Source: Site-B1 sp963827785 (GTDB taxonomy: Bacteria; Bacteroidota; Bacteroidia; Flavobacteriales; Flavobacteriaceae). Taken from it: a stretch of 64,000 nucleotides of DNA. Positions 35,805 through 45,876 of the stretch are shown here, one piece after another (position 1 is the first letter of the stretch; each line of letters opens with the position of its first letter). Position numbers and translations under genes: made by a program. The notes under the pieces were generated by a model. It searched no databases and was not told the origin of the DNA. It saw only the letters and a program-made list of their open reading frames with translations. Where the stretch lies: the NCBI GenBank assembly GCA_963827785.1, contig CAWHCT010000044.1:1-64000 (forward strand), written 5' to 3'.

Positions 35805-37361
35805 ATGCAAGCAGTTGTTATTGATTTCGGAATAGAAAAAGCACTTAAAGAGTTAGGTGTTAAAGAAATAAATGAAGGAACTTCAACTGGTTCTAATTGG
35901 TTTTCCAAAGGAGAATTAGTTAAAAGTTATTCACCTGTTGACGGCAAGTTAATAGGATCGGTTAAAACCACTACCAAAGATGATTATGAAAAAATGATGA
36001 AAACGGCAACATCGGCATTTAAAACATGGAGATTAATGCCTGCGCCTCAAAGAGGAGAAATAGTTCGTCAATTTGGAGATAAATTAAGAGAAAAAAAAGA
36101 AGCGTTAGGGAAGTTGGTATCCTATGAAATGGGTAAAAGCTATCAGGAAGGATTAGGAGAAGTACAGGAAATGATAGATATCTGTGATTTTGCGGTTGGA
36201 CTGTCACGTCAGTTACATGGATTAACTATGCATAGTGAGAGACCTGGACATAGAATGTATGAGCAATACCATCCGTTGGGAGTTGTAGGAATTATTTCAG
36301 CATTTAATTTTCCAGTGGCTGTTTGGGCTTGGAACACTGCCTTAGCATGGATTTGCGGTGATGTATGTGTATGGAAACCATCAGAAAAAGCGCCTTTGTG
36401 CGGAATTGCCTGCCAGAATATTGCAGCGGAAGTCTTTAAAGCGAATAATTTACCTGAAGGGATCTCATGTTTAATTAATGGCGATTATAAAGTCGGTGAA
36501 TTAATGACAAAAGACAATACGAGTGCCGTTAATTTCTGCAACAGGATCTATCAGAATGGGTAAAATTGTAGCTCAGGAAGTTGCAAAGAGATTAGGTAAA
36601 TCCCTTTTGGAGTTAGGTGGTAATAATGCCATTATTGTAACACCTGATGCGGATATAAAAATGACCATAATTGGTGCTGTTTTTGGTGCTGTTGGAACCG
36701 CTGGACAACGTTGTACTTCAACTCGAAGATTGATCATTCATGAAAGTATTTACGACAAAGTTAAATCGGCACTAGTTGATGCTTATAAACAAATGCGAAT
36801 TGGAAATCCATTAGATCGAAAACAACCATGTAGGACCGTTAATTGACAAAGATGCAGTAAAAATGTATCAGGCTAGCTTTAGATAAAGTTGTGGAAGAAG
36901 GTGGAAGGGTTATTGTTGAAGGAGGAGTACTTTCAGGGGAAGGCTATGAGAGTGGTTGTTATGTAAAACCTGCGATTGCCGAAGCTGATAATTCGTTTGA
37001 AATAGTGCAACATGAGACTTTTGCTCCGGTTTTATATTTATTAAAATATAATGGAGGAGTTGAAAATGCTATTGAGATACAAAATGGTGTTGTTCAAGGG
37101 TTATCTTCAGCCATAATGACCAATAATTTGCGTGAAGCTGAACGTTTCTTGTCTGTAGCGGGTTCTGATTGTGGTATTGCAAATGTGAATATTGGAACTT
37201 CGGGTGCAGAAATTGGCGGAGCCTTTGGTGGTGAAAAAGAAACAGGAGGGGGACGTGAGTCCGGAAGTGATGCATGGAAAATCTATATGAGAAGACAAAC
37301 GAATACCATAAATTATACAACCAATTTACCATTGGCTCAGGGAATAAAATTTGATTTGTAA
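35805..37361 (+). pseudogene. aldehyde dehydrogenase, ALDH7 type (piperideine-6-carboxylate / aminoadipate semialdehyde dehydrogenase), frameshifted
   Basis: About 518 residues over three frames (35805-36563, 36523-36846, 36891-37361). Joined, it runs from KALKELGVKEINEG through VVGIISAFNFPVAVWAWN, the glutamate in LGKSLLELGGNNAI, the catalytic cysteine in GTAGQRCTSTRR, and GGEKETGGGRESGSDAWK to the end. GGNNAI and SGSDAWK point to the ALDH7/antiquitin group, which oxidises aminoadipate semialdehyde in lysine breakdown; the substrate is inferred. Removing single bases near 36515, 36817 and 36870 restores the frame. A terminator follows. Confidence 0.85.
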
Positions 37362-37380
37362 TAATTATATAAATCTTTTA

Positions 37381-37409
37381 AAAAATCACATGTTCAATGT
37401 GGTTTTTTT
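37381..37409 (+). terminator. terminator of the aldehyde dehydrogenase gene
   Basis: AAAAATCACAT (37381-37391) pairs with ATGTGGTTTTT (37397-37407), one G-T pair, with loop GTTCA and further T to 37409. It starts 20 bases after the stop. Confidence 0.75.
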
Positions 37410-37412
37410 ATG

Positions 37413-37480
37413 CAAAAAACCTTGCTTCAGTGCCGGAACTTTGTCGGGAGAAGCAAGGTTATAAATAATGATTAATAGCA
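37413..37480 (-). repeat. stem-loop repeat pair, copy 1
   Basis: In the 454-base gene-free gap between the aldehyde dehydrogenase and AlbA_2 genes. AACCTTGCTTC (37418-37428) and GAAGCAAGGTT (37450-37460) form a perfect 11-bp stem, with a possible inner CCG/CGG pair. On the minus strand the stem is followed by a T run, so it looks like a terminator or the 3' end of a small RNA. The flank (plus) ATTAATAGCA is shared with copy 2. Confidence 0.55.
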
Positions 37481-37492
37481 CTGCAAAAATCG

Positions 37493-37509
37493 CAATACTG
37501 CATGTATTG
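37493..37509. repeat. short palindrome CAATAC-N5-GTATTG
   Basis: CAATAC and GTATTG are perfect 6-base arms around TGCAT. It lies next to repeat copy 1 and could be an operator or a small hairpin; nothing else supports either. Confidence 0.3.
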
Positions 37510-37635
37510 TCCGAAATTTTTTTATAAATAATTAAAAGAAAATAATTTATAATCGATAAAAAACCTATTTAACCGCTGAGCAGTTTAAAATAAATAATTT
37601 GGCTTGTTTTGAGTGAGGAGTTAGACCTATTTAAA

Positions 37636-37704
37636 CAAAAAAACCTTGCTTCAGTGCCGTAACTTTGTCGGGAGAAGCAAGGTCGTATATAAATTTGATT
37701 AATA
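37636..37704 (-). repeat. stem-loop repeat pair, copy 2
   Basis: Nearly the same as copy 1 from the flanking A run through the stem and loop (one base differs in the loop, one at the stem end) and again in TTGATTAATAGCA at the plus-strand end. On the minus strand the stem is followed by seven T. It lies 112 bases beyond the stop of the AlbA_2 gene and could terminate it. The DNA between the copies is AT-rich and I see no gene in it. Confidence 0.55.
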
Positions 37705-37815
37705 GCAATACTAATTTCGTAAAAAATCAGTAATCAACCACTAAAAAATCTATAATTGGTCAATAAATCTGTATAAGTGGTAATTTTATACATATATGTT
37801 ATTAAATTTATTCAA

Positions 37816-38949
37816 TTAGCTATATTTAACTTTCCTTAAAATTCTGACAGACTCTTTGTAAAGCTCAAATAATTCCTCACTATAATTTCTTAAATAAGGT
37901 CTGGCTTCATTGAGTTTGTCGATTGCTTCATGAAATAGATTTAAGTAACATATTAAATACGTTGCCGGAAGGTTCTTTAGATCTCGCTCTTCGTTTTTAT
38001 TTAATAAAAGACCTTTTTTTAATTTATCCAGAATAGAATTATTTGCATTGTAAATGTGATGCAAAACTTTTTTATCAAATTGAGGAGGTTCAAAAAGCAG
38101 CTTCGTTTCTATACTGTAATTGACACTGTCATCAAACAGAATTTTAGTTTCTTCAAGTTTATAATATTTGTAATTATTATGAAGACCAAGATTAACATAT
38201 TCTATTATCTTAAAATGGTCATTATCGAAAGAGATGGAAACCTCGTCTAAAGTGGAGAAGAATAATCTTACCTGTTCATTGATGAGTTCAATATCCACCC
38301 TTGAATAAAATTCACCATCTTCCACAATTTTTTGTTGCCCGGACCAGCATAACACAAAATATTCTTTGAACACCTTATATTGTGGATTAAAATCCTGTCG
38401 CTTGTTCATGAAATGAAACACACCATCTAAAGTATATTCAATATTATTTTGTGCATGGTTTTCAATAGCGGCAACAATTTCAGAATTGACATCTTTAATT
38501 TCTATGTCAAACACTTTGGGCATGCTCATGCTGCCGTCCCTAAGAAAAACAGATCCACCATAATATTTCCAAATATTTTTACGAAGGGAGGTAATTTTAT
38601 CATTCGCCCTGATGGTTACAAGCCCAACAACTTTATCATCAGGTAAATGTGGAAAAGGTATATTTTCGTATTGAACAATAGGCGGATTTGCTAAGTAAGC
38701 ATTAATTAAATTTTGGATTTTGCTGTCATCGAAAAAATCCACACCAACAATATTGTTATCCTCATCTTCAACACCAATAACAATATATGAGTTGTTTTTA
38801 GGATTACTGTTTGACAAAGCACAAATATGCTTTAAGAATTTGGCCTTTCCTTCTTTCTGACTTATGTCGATCTTCCGCTTTTTATCGTAAAAGCTATTCT
38901 CATCATTATGAGCAAGCAGGTTTTTTATAAGGAGGCGTTTATTGATCAT
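37816..38949 (-). CDS. AlbA_2 / Schlafen-type putative DNA- or RNA-binding domain protein
   Basis: 377 aa. Residues about 15-130 resemble the AlbA_2 (formerly divergent AAA-4) domain: KEGKAKFLKHICALSNSNP, SYIVIGVEDEDNNIVGVD and INAYLANPPIVQYENI, ending with LVTIRANDKITSLRK. The rest is not recognised and shows no membrane segment or catalytic motif. Such proteins are often called ATP-binding or transcriptional regulators, but the domain is better known for nucleic-acid binding or RNase activity in the Schlafen family. The ATG follows the SDR stop without a gap, so the two are co-transcribed. Confidence 0.75.
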   Translation of the reverse strand: MINKRLLIKNLLAHNDENSFYDKKRKIDISQKEGKAKFLKHICALSNSNPKNNSYIVIGVEDEDNNIVGVDFFDDSKIQNLINAYLANPPIVQYENIPFPHLPDDKVVGLVTIRANDKITSLRKNIWKYYGGSVFLRDGSMSMPKVFDIEIKDVNSEIVAAIENHAQNNIEYTLDGVFHFMNKRQDFNPQYKVFKEYFVLCWSGQQKIVEDGEFYSRVDIELINEQVRLFFSTLDEVSISFDNDHFKIIEYVNLGLHNNYKYYKLEETKILFDDSVNYSIETKLLFEPPQFDKKVLHHIYNANNSILDKLKKGLLLNKNEERDLKNLPATYLICYLNLFHEAIDKLNEARPYLRNYSEELFELYKESVRILRKVKYS

Positions 38950-39702
38950 TTAAAGGTCCTTCTTGACTATTGTACTGTTTGCCTGAGCAGTTGGAAACAC
39001 CAGCAAATCTGCAATATTAACATGTTGTGGTCTTGAAATTGTAAAATAAATGATTTCTGCAATGTCCTCAGCCTGTAAGGCTTTGAATCCTTTATAAACT
39101 GAATCAGCTTTTGAATCTCCTTTAAAGCGAACCTTGGAGAATTCGGTTTCAACCAAACCAGGGTTTATTGCAGACACTTTAATTCCGAAAGGATTTAAGT
39201 CAATTCGCATCCCTTCAGTAATTGCAATAACAGCATGTTTGCTCCCACAGTAAACATTCCCTTTAGGATATACTTCTTTTCCTGCCGATGAACCAATGTT
39301 TACAATATGTCCGGATTGCCTTGCGGTCATTTGAGGAATCACCGCCTTACTGACATACAAGAGGCCTTTTACATTAATATCCATCATAGCATCCCAGTCA
39401 TCTAAACTCCCATCCTGAATAGGATCAAGCCCATGAGCATTTCCGGCATTATTGATCAAAATATCTATTTGCTTAAATTTTTCAGGAATGGAATCAATGG
39501 CCTTTTTAACTTCAGTTTTATCTCGTACATCAAAATTTAATGTACAGACATCTGTTAATTTTTCCAATGCATGTTCAACTATTTCCAGGCGTTCTTGTCG
39601 TCGCCCGCAAAGGATAAGATTTATGCCATGTTTTGCGAACTCATGAGCTGTTGCTCTTCCAATTCCGCTGGTTGCTCCGGTTATAAGTGCTGTTTTTTTC
39701 AT
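38950..39702 (-). CDS. SDR family NAD(P)-dependent oxidoreductase (YdfG-like)
   Basis: 250 aa classical short-chain dehydrogenase. Cofactor motif TGATSGIGRATAHEFAKHG (about residues 7-25) followed by LCGRRQERL suggests NADP preference. NNAGNAHG (about 86-93), INVKGLLYVS, the catalytic serine in NIGSSAGKEVYPKG and the YCGSKHA tyrosine/lysine pair (about 151-155) are all present. YdfG-type enzymes oxidise 3-hydroxy acids such as serine or allothreonine, but the substrate is uncertain. It lies directly behind the aldo/keto reductase gene. Confidence 0.93.
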   Translation of the reverse strand: MKKTALITGATSGIGRATAHEFAKHGINLILCGRRQERLEIVEHALEKLTDVCTLNFDVRDKTEVKKAIDSIPEKFKQIDILINNAGNAHGLDPIQDGSLDDWDAMMDINVKGLLYVSKAVIPQMTARQSGHIVNIGSSAGKEVYPKGNVYCGSKHAVIAITEGMRIDLNPFGIKVSAINPGLVETEFSKVRFKGDSKADSVYKGFKALQAEDIAEIIYFTISRPQHVNIADLLVFPTAQANSTIVKKDL

Positions 39703-39703
39703 T

Positions 39704-40577
39704 TTAAGGTACTTTATGTCCTTGACTTGCTGTCAGTATTAAAAACCAATCTTCCAGTTCCAATTCTATTTTGGTTGCCTCCATGGCGTCTTTAATTCGT
39801 CGTTTGTTTGTTGTGCCAATTACCGGATGGGTTTTTGAAGGATGTTTCAGTAACCAGGCTAAAAGCAACTGGTCTTCGGTCGCCTGATACTTATCCAAAA
39901 GTTCACCAAGTTGTTTGTGGATTCTTCGGGTTTGTTCAGTATCTTCCTTGAATACGTGTCCTAGCGGTGACCAGGCCATTGGGGTTATATTCTTGATCAT
40001 CATTTGATCAAGAAAACCATTATACATTGCAGAATCAGCTGTTAACGAAAATTCTATTTGGTTGACGGATATTGATAAATATTTTGAAATTAGATCTACT
40101 TGTGAAGATGTAAAGTTAGAGACACCAAAGTCCTTGATCTTCCCTTGATTTTTAAGAAGCACTATTGCTTCAGCAATTTCTTCAGGTTGCATAAGTGGAC
40201 TTGGTCTATGAAGCAGGAACAGATCCAAATATTCTGTTTGCAGGTTTTTAAGAGATTCCTCTGCAGACCAAATTATGTAATCCTTACTGTAATTATAATG
40301 TTTGACTTTATTATTCCTATTTTCTGCCAGGTACTGAATACCACATTTAGAAATAAGTTCTATGTCTTCACGTTTAATTCCGCTTTCCGTGAAGGCATTT
40401 CCAAATTCAGATTCAGTTGTATAGCCTCCATAAATGTCTGCATGATCAAAAGTAGTTACATGATTATCAACACAATGGTTCATTAAGGAAATCATCTCAT
40501 TTTTTGACAAGGGCTTTACCAAAACTTCCCCAAGACATGACTCCGGCAATTATTCTTGAATAGTTGTTTTTAGTCAT
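39704..40577 (-). CDS. aldo/keto reductase (YdhF-like), N-terminal frameshift
   Basis: About 290 aa. The natural start is ATG 40577 (MTKNNYSRIIAGVMSWG), but an extra base near 40508 shifts the frame, leaving the long frame to begin at 40549. Restoring it joins to LSKNEMISLMNHCVDNH. The family tetrad is visible: aspartate and tyrosine in TFDHADIYGGYTTE (about residue 50), a lysine near LISKCGIQY and a histidine in LFLLHRPSPLM. GVSNFT and HPVIGTTNKRRI bind NADPH. It reduces carbonyl compounds in the cytoplasm; the substrate is unknown. It heads the run AKR, SDR, AlbA_2. Confidence 0.88.
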
Positions 40578-40738
40578 TTAATTCAATTAAAGTCTAAAAT
40601 TAGAAAACAAAATACTTATAAACTCTTTTAAATACTGGAATTTTTAACCAATTATTAACAGCATTAATAGAAATATTTTAACAATTTGCACCGTTAAAAA
40701 ATGTTCATTACATACGAGTTCTAAAAAATTAAAACAAG

Positions 40739-41741
40739 ATGGAAGAAACCAGTACAATCGATATTAAAGCGATTAATGAAAAAATTGAGAAAGAAAGTGC
40801 TTTTGTTGACCTACTAACACTGGAAATGAATAAGGTTATTGTAGGGCAAAAGCATATGATTGAAAGACTATTGATCGGATTGTTGGGACAAGGACATATA
40901 TTACTGGAAGGTGTTCCGGGTCTCGCTAAAACTTTAGCAATAAGCAGCTTGTCTAAGGCTATAGAAGCCAGTTTTAGCAGAATACAATTCACACCAGATC
41001 TTTTACCGGCCGATGTTGTTGGCACATTGATCTACAATGTTAAGGAGAATGATTTCTCAATAAAAAAAGGGCCGATTTTTGCCAATTTTATTCTTGCTGA
41101 TGAGATAAACAGAGCACCTGCAAAAGTCCAATCTGCTTTACTGGAGGCCATGCAGGAAAAGCAAGTGACCATAGGTGATGAAACTTACATTCTGGATAGA
41201 CCATTTTTGGTTATGGCGACCCAGAATCCTGTTGAACAGGAAGGAACTTATCCTTTACCTGAAGCTCAGGTTGACAGGTTTATGCTTAAAACTATAATTG
41301 ATTATCCAAAAATGGATGAGGAGCAATTAATTATGAGGGCCAATTTGAAAGATAGCCTTGAAAAAATTAAACCTGTTGTTTCCGTTAAGCAAATACTTAA
41401 AGCTCAAAGTGCTGTTCGTGAGGTTTATATGGACGAAAAAATTGAAAAATATATACTGGATATAGTATTTGCAACACGTTACCCTGAAAAATATAAACTT
41501 TCAGAATCTAAAGCCTCTAATTTCTTTTGGAGCTTCACCTAGAGGAAGTATTAATTTGGCAAATGCTGCAAAATGTTATGCATTTATCAGGAGAAGAGGC
41601 TATGTGATTCCTGAAGATGTGAGGGCTGTGGTTCATGATGTGTTGAGGCACAGAATTGGAATTACCTATGAAGCCGAAGCAGAAAATGTAACTTCAGAAG
41701 ATATCATTAATAAAATTGTAAACGAAATAGAAGTACCATAG
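40739..41741 (+). pseudogene. MoxR family AAA ATPase (BatR-like), one frameshift
   Basis: About 333 aa. Walker A is LLEGVPGLAKTLAI (about residue 60) and Walker B ILADEINRAPAK, with MQEKQVTIGDETY, MATQNPVEQEGTYPLPEAQ and DRFMLK following. The frame breaks near 41513; removing one G joins KYKLSESK to ISFGASPRGSINLA and the C-terminal lid with RRRGYVIPEDVRAV. MoxR ATPases act as chaperones for VWA-domain proteins, and this one heads the Bat operon. It is very likely functional in the organism, as one base explains the break. Confidence 0.92.
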
Positions 41742-41765
41742 GAATTCAGATTTTAGAATGACGAA

Positions 41766-41824
41766 TTACGATTTGTGATTTTTTAGAAATCGTAAATCAA
41801 AAATACACCATCGTAAATCAAAAA
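41766..41824. repeat. low-complexity repeats between moxR and the DUF58 gene
   Basis: ATCGTAAATCAAAAA occurs twice (41789-41803 and 41810-41824), the second copy touching the next ATG. An inverted arm TTACGATTTGTGATTTTTT lies just before. Similar degenerate direct repeats appear at other operon gaps (about 42763-42795, 45408-45426 and 45900-45930). Confidence 0.55.
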
Positions 41825-42693
41825 ATGGATACTAAAGAATTACTAAAAAAAGTTAGAAAGATCGAGATCAAGACAAGACGCTTGTCTGATCATATTTTTG
41901 GAGGAGAATATCATTCTACTTTCAAAGGACGAGGTATGACCTTTAGTGAAGTTAGACAATACCAATATGGCGATGATGTAAGAAGTATTGATTGGAATGT
42001 AACAGCCCGTTACAATGAACCATCATGTCAAGGTTTTTGAAGAAGAAAGAGAATTGACCATGATGTTAATGGTCGATTTTTCAGGAAGTAAGCTTTTTGG
42101 CACCATGAAACAATTTAAAATTGAAGTAGTAACTGAAATTGCCGCAACTCTTGCCTTTTCGGCAACACAGAATAATGACAAAATTGGGTTGATCCTGTTT
42201 TCTGATGAAGTTGAACTTTATATTCCACCTAAAAAAGGACGTTCACATGTACTTAGGATTATTCGTGAACTTATAGAATTTGAACCGAAAAGTAAACTCA
42301 CCAATGTCACAGAAGCTTTAAAATTCTTGTCAAATGTGATGAAGAAAAAAGCCATAGTTTTTGTGTTATCAGATTTTATTACAGATGATTACCGAACATA
42401 CACTTAAAATAGCAGCGAAGAGACATGATGTTACAGGAATTAGGGTTTATGATAAAAGAGAAGAGGAAATTCCAAATCTTGGAATGGTTGAAATGCAGGA
42501 TGAAGAAACGGGTGAATTGATGCTTGTAAATACATCTTCAAAAAAAGTAAGAGATAATTATCAACACTATTACCGAGATAGGGTAGAATACTTCAAGGAT
42601 AGCTTCGCGAAATCAGGCGCAGGAGTTATCGATTGTCGAGTGGATGAAAGTTACGTGAAAAAGTTGTTGGGATACTTTAAGCGAAGAGGATAG
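41825..42693 (+). pseudogene. DUF58 domain protein of the Bat operon, two frameshifts
   Basis: About 288 aa in three frames (41825-42040, 42015-42407, 42361-42693). The DUF58 signature is GRGMTFSEVRQYQYGDDVRS followed by DWNVTARYNEPHVKVF. A VWA-like fold follows with LMVDFSGSKLFGT (MIDAS DxSxS) and FVLSDFITDDY. Removing a T near 42025 and a C near 42397 restores the frame. It works with MoxR and the BatA/BatB VWA proteins; the molecular role of the system is not settled. Confidence 0.9.
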
Positions 42694-42731
42694 AACAATA
42701 AATTATCAGGTCGAGTTCAATCGAGACCTAA

Positions 42732-44397
42732 TTGGAAATGAAGAATATCAATTCAAATAGAAATGAATCAAGAATCAAGAACCAAGAGTTAAGACTTGTA
42801 TTGTCTTGTATCCTTGTTTTTGTCTCTTTATCCTCCTTCTCTCAGGTGACTTCATCTATTGATTTGGATTCTATAAAGATTGGTGAACAGATAACCTATA
42901 AGATACAAGTTGAGGCTGATACTACTGATTTTGTTGCTTTTCCTGAAGGACAAACCTTTTTACCACTTGAAGTAATTGAATCTTTTAAAGTGGATACAAC
43001 AATTATTGATATCAGGATGAGTCTTATTAAAAAATATGCCCTGACTCAATTCGATTCGGGTTCATTCACAATTCCAAGACAAAAGATTGCGGTCAGCGAA
43101 CAAATTCTATTTTACAGACTCTCTAAAAATTGAAGTTAGAAACGTTGAAATTGACACTACAAAACAGGGCTTATATGACATAAAACCTTTAATTAATGTT
43201 GATAAGAGTCCGAGCAAATGGTGGAAATATTTATTAATTGGATTGTTGATCCTTGGCGTGTTATCATATTTACTTTATTGGTTTATCTGGAGGAAAAAAC
43301 CATTATCTGATGCAGAAAAAATAGCATTGTTACCTCCATATGACAGAGCCAAGTTAGCCCTAAAAAAATTGGAAGAGAGTGACTATTTAGAAAATCAAGC
43401 TCTAAAGGATTATTATTCAGAATTAACACTGATAATCAGAAAATATCTGGATGAAAAGGTTTATGATCATTCACTGGAAAGTACAACAGATGAGTTAATA
43501 AATAGATTACTCTTGTTAAAAGAAGCGAACAAGATTGACCTCAGTAAAGAGACTATCAAAAATATTGAAAGTATTTTAAAAAGAGCTGACTTGGTGAAGT
43601 TTGCAAAAGGTGCACCGGAAATTGCCTTAGCTCAAATAGACAAACAAACTATAGAAGCAGAAATAGACCATGTAAAAGAAGCACTTCCGGAGCCTTCTGA
43701 AGAGGAAAAACTTTTGGATGAAAAGTATAGGGAACAAATCGAACGAAAACAGAAGACAAAAAAAGTGATCCTGACAACTGCAATTGCATTTGTTGTATTA
43801 GTAATAATTATAACAGGGTTTTCTTTAAAATATGGATTCAATTATGTTAAGGACACTATTATTGGTCATGACAGCAAAGAGTTACTGGAAACCAAAGAAT
43901 GGGTAACAAGCGAGTATGGTGCACCACCATTGGTCATTAAAACTCCAAAAGTATTAATGAGGGTAAACCCTCAAATACCAGATGGAATGCAACGAGCGGT
44001 TCAGGATACCCAAATGTTTGTCTATGGAAGTTTAATGAGTAACTTTTACATTGTAGTTAATAGCACCTTACTTAATCCGCAAGTTGAATTCGATCTAAAT
44101 AAGGCGGTAGAAAATGTCATGCTTCAATTTGAGGCTCAGGGAGCTCAAAACATCATTACAAAACAAGATGAATTTGTAACACCTAACGGAGCTAAAGGTA
44201 TTGATATTCATGGCACGATGACTTTGGTTAATCCGGCTACAAACAAAGAAATGGACAGTAAATATTCAATACTTAATTTTTATAATAATGGTGCATATCA
44301 GCAGGTGCAGCTGATATATGATAGAAACGATGAATATGCAGAGCAAATAGTTCAAAGAGTCATTAACTCTATTGAATTAATAAAACCACAGGTATAA
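42732..44397 (+). pseudogene. membrane protein of the Bat operon (BatD-like / DUF4381-like), one frameshift
   Basis: About 555 aa in two frames (42732-43133 and 43087-44397). A signal peptide (LVLSCILVFVSLSSFSQ) precedes a BatD-like beta domain with IKIGEQITYKIQ. A first transmembrane segment is at WWKYLLIGLLILGVLSYLLY, a charged DUF4381-like helical region with LKDYYSELTLIIRKYLDEKV follows, then a second segment (VILTTAIAFVVLVIIITGF) and a C-terminal domain I do not recognise. Removing one G near 43101 restores the frame. The residues just before the signal peptide derive from low-complexity repeat DNA, so the exact start is uncertain. Confidence 0.8.
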
Positions 44398-45402
44398 ATG
44401 TTTGAAGGAATAGAATTTGTAAACAAACAATTTTTCTGGCTGCTTTTATTGCTGCCACTAGCTATTCTTTGGTATGTTTTAAAACAGAATAAACAAACAG
44501 CCGAATTAAAAATGTCTTCCTTGAAAGGGTTCAAAATTTCGAATTCGTTTTTGCCAAGACTCAAACACCTGTTGTTTGCCTTTAGGCTTTTAGCTTTGGT
44601 TTTAATAATTATGGGATTAGCAAGACCACAAACGGTGGATGTTAGCACCAAAACAAAGACCACGAGAGGAATTGACATCATTATTGCTATAGATGTTTCG
44701 GCAAGTATGCTAGCCAAGGATCTAACACCTAACAGACTTGAGGCGCTTAAAAGTGTAGCGGCAGAATTTATAAATGGAAGGCCGAATGACAGAATAGGAT
44801 TGGTGGAATATGCCGGCGAGAGTTATACAAAAACTCCAATTACAAGCGATAAGTCAATTATTTTGAAGTCTTTAAAAAGTATAGAATACAATACTATAAT
44901 TGAAGGAGGAACAGCGATAGGCATGGGGCTTGCTACATCGGTTAATCGACTGAAGGACAGTAAAGCCAAAAGTAAAGTGATCATTCTGTTGACAGATGGA
45001 GTAAATAATTCCGGGTTTATTGATCCGAAAATGGCAAGTGATCTGGCAATAGAATATGGCATAAAAACATATACAATTGGTTTAGGCACAAATGGAATGG
45101 CCTTATCTCCTGTTGCCATTAAACCCAATGGAACTTTTCAATATGGACGAGTACAGGTGGAGATAGATGAAGATCTGCTAAAGGAAATTGCCGAAGCAAC
45201 CGGAGGGAAATATTTCAGAGCAACGAATAACGAAAAATTAAAGGAGATCTATAAAGAGATCAATAAACTGGAAAAAACAGATGTTGAAGAGTTTAAATTC
45301 TATAATTACGAAGAAAAATATAGGCCGTTAGTATTATTAGCAATAGGTTTATTGCTTTTAGAATTGCTATTGAGATTTACGATATTTAGAAGTTTTGTTT
45401 AA
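44398..45402 (+). CDS. batA: aerotolerance protein BatA (VWA domain)
   Basis: 334 aa. Two N-terminal transmembrane helices (WLLLLLPLAILWYVL and LLFAFRLLALVLIIMGL), a VWA domain from about residue 88, and a C-terminal helix (LVLLAIGLLLLELLLRF). The MIDAS motif is AIDVSASMLAKD, with GTAIGMG and LLTDGVNN as the further metal-site residues. It sits in the inner membrane facing the periplasm and acts in the Bat (Bacteroides aerotolerance) system. Its ATG directly follows the upstream stop. Confidence 0.95.
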   Translation: MFEGIEFVNKQFFWLLLLLPLAILWYVLKQNKQTAELKMSSLKGFKISNSFLPRLKHLLFAFRLLALVLIIMGLARPQTVDVSTKTKTTRGIDIIIAIDVSASMLAKDLTPNRLEALKSVAAEFINGRPNDRIGLVEYAGESYTKTPITSDKSIILKSLKSIEYNTIIEGGTAIGMGLATSVNRLKDSKAKSKVIILLTDGVNNSGFIDPKMASDLAIEYGIKTYTIGLGTNGMALSPVAIKPNGTFQYGRVQVEIDEDLLKEIAEATGGKYFRATNNEKLKEIYKEINKLEKTDVEEFKFYNYEEKYRPLVLLAIGLLLLELLLRFTIFRSFV

Positions 45403-45447
45403 AATAGTACCAAGAACCAAGACTTTAAAGCATTGGGATTTATAAAA

Positions 45448-45876
45448 ATGAATGAGTTAATTGAACATAAAAGCTGGTGGAAACTAAATGGGAGATGGTT
45501 TATTTCTTTAATGATAGCAGTATTCATTGGATTAGGACTAATTTTTAATTCAAAAGTTGGAGAAAGTATTACAGATATTACAAGGGCTTATACTGATGCT
45601 TCTATTTATGAAAATGCTTTAGAGTTAGCTCAAAAAAATAATCAAATAAAGAAATTGTTGGGTAAGTTAAAACCAATAGATAACATGGCAATTTTTGAAG
45701 GCTCTGTGATATATTCCAATAATAATAACTCTGTTGATATGAGTTTAAGAGTGAAAGGCTCTAAAGGAAAAGGTAAAATTGAAATTTCTGCTGATAAAAA
45801 AGAGGCAGAATGGAATTATAGTAAAATTAATATTAGAATAAAAGATCCGAAACAAACAATTAAAATTTTAAAATGA
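45448..45876 (+). CDS. cytochrome oxidase assembly factor Coa1-like protein
   Basis: 142 aa from ATG 45448 (MNELIEHKSWWKLNGRW); the frame extends 5 codons upstream. One N-terminal transmembrane segment (ISLMIAVFIGLGLIF) is followed by a soluble domain like Coa1 proteins: YENALELAQKNNQIKKLLG, then IFEGSVIYSNNNNSVDMSLR and VKGSKGKGKIEISADK. In mitochondria Coa1 helps build cytochrome c oxidase; bacterial relatives are uncharacterised. It is inserted between batA and batB with repeat-like DNA on both sides, so it may be a later arrival in the operon. Confidence 0.75.
   Translation: MNELIEHKSWWKLNGRWFISLMIAVFIGLGLIFNSKVGESITDITRAYTDASIYENALELAQKNNQIKKLLGKLKPIDNMAIFEGSVIYSNNNNSVDMSLRVKGSKGKGKIEISADKKEAEWNYSKINIRIKDPKQTIKILK

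Noticed and set aside
41469..42407. Possible programmed ribosomal frameshifting in moxR and the DUF58 gene
   Set aside because: The break points lack slippery heptamers and downstream pseudoknot-like structures, the shifts differ from gene to gene, and many unrelated neighbours are broken in the same way. Sequence error is the simpler reading.
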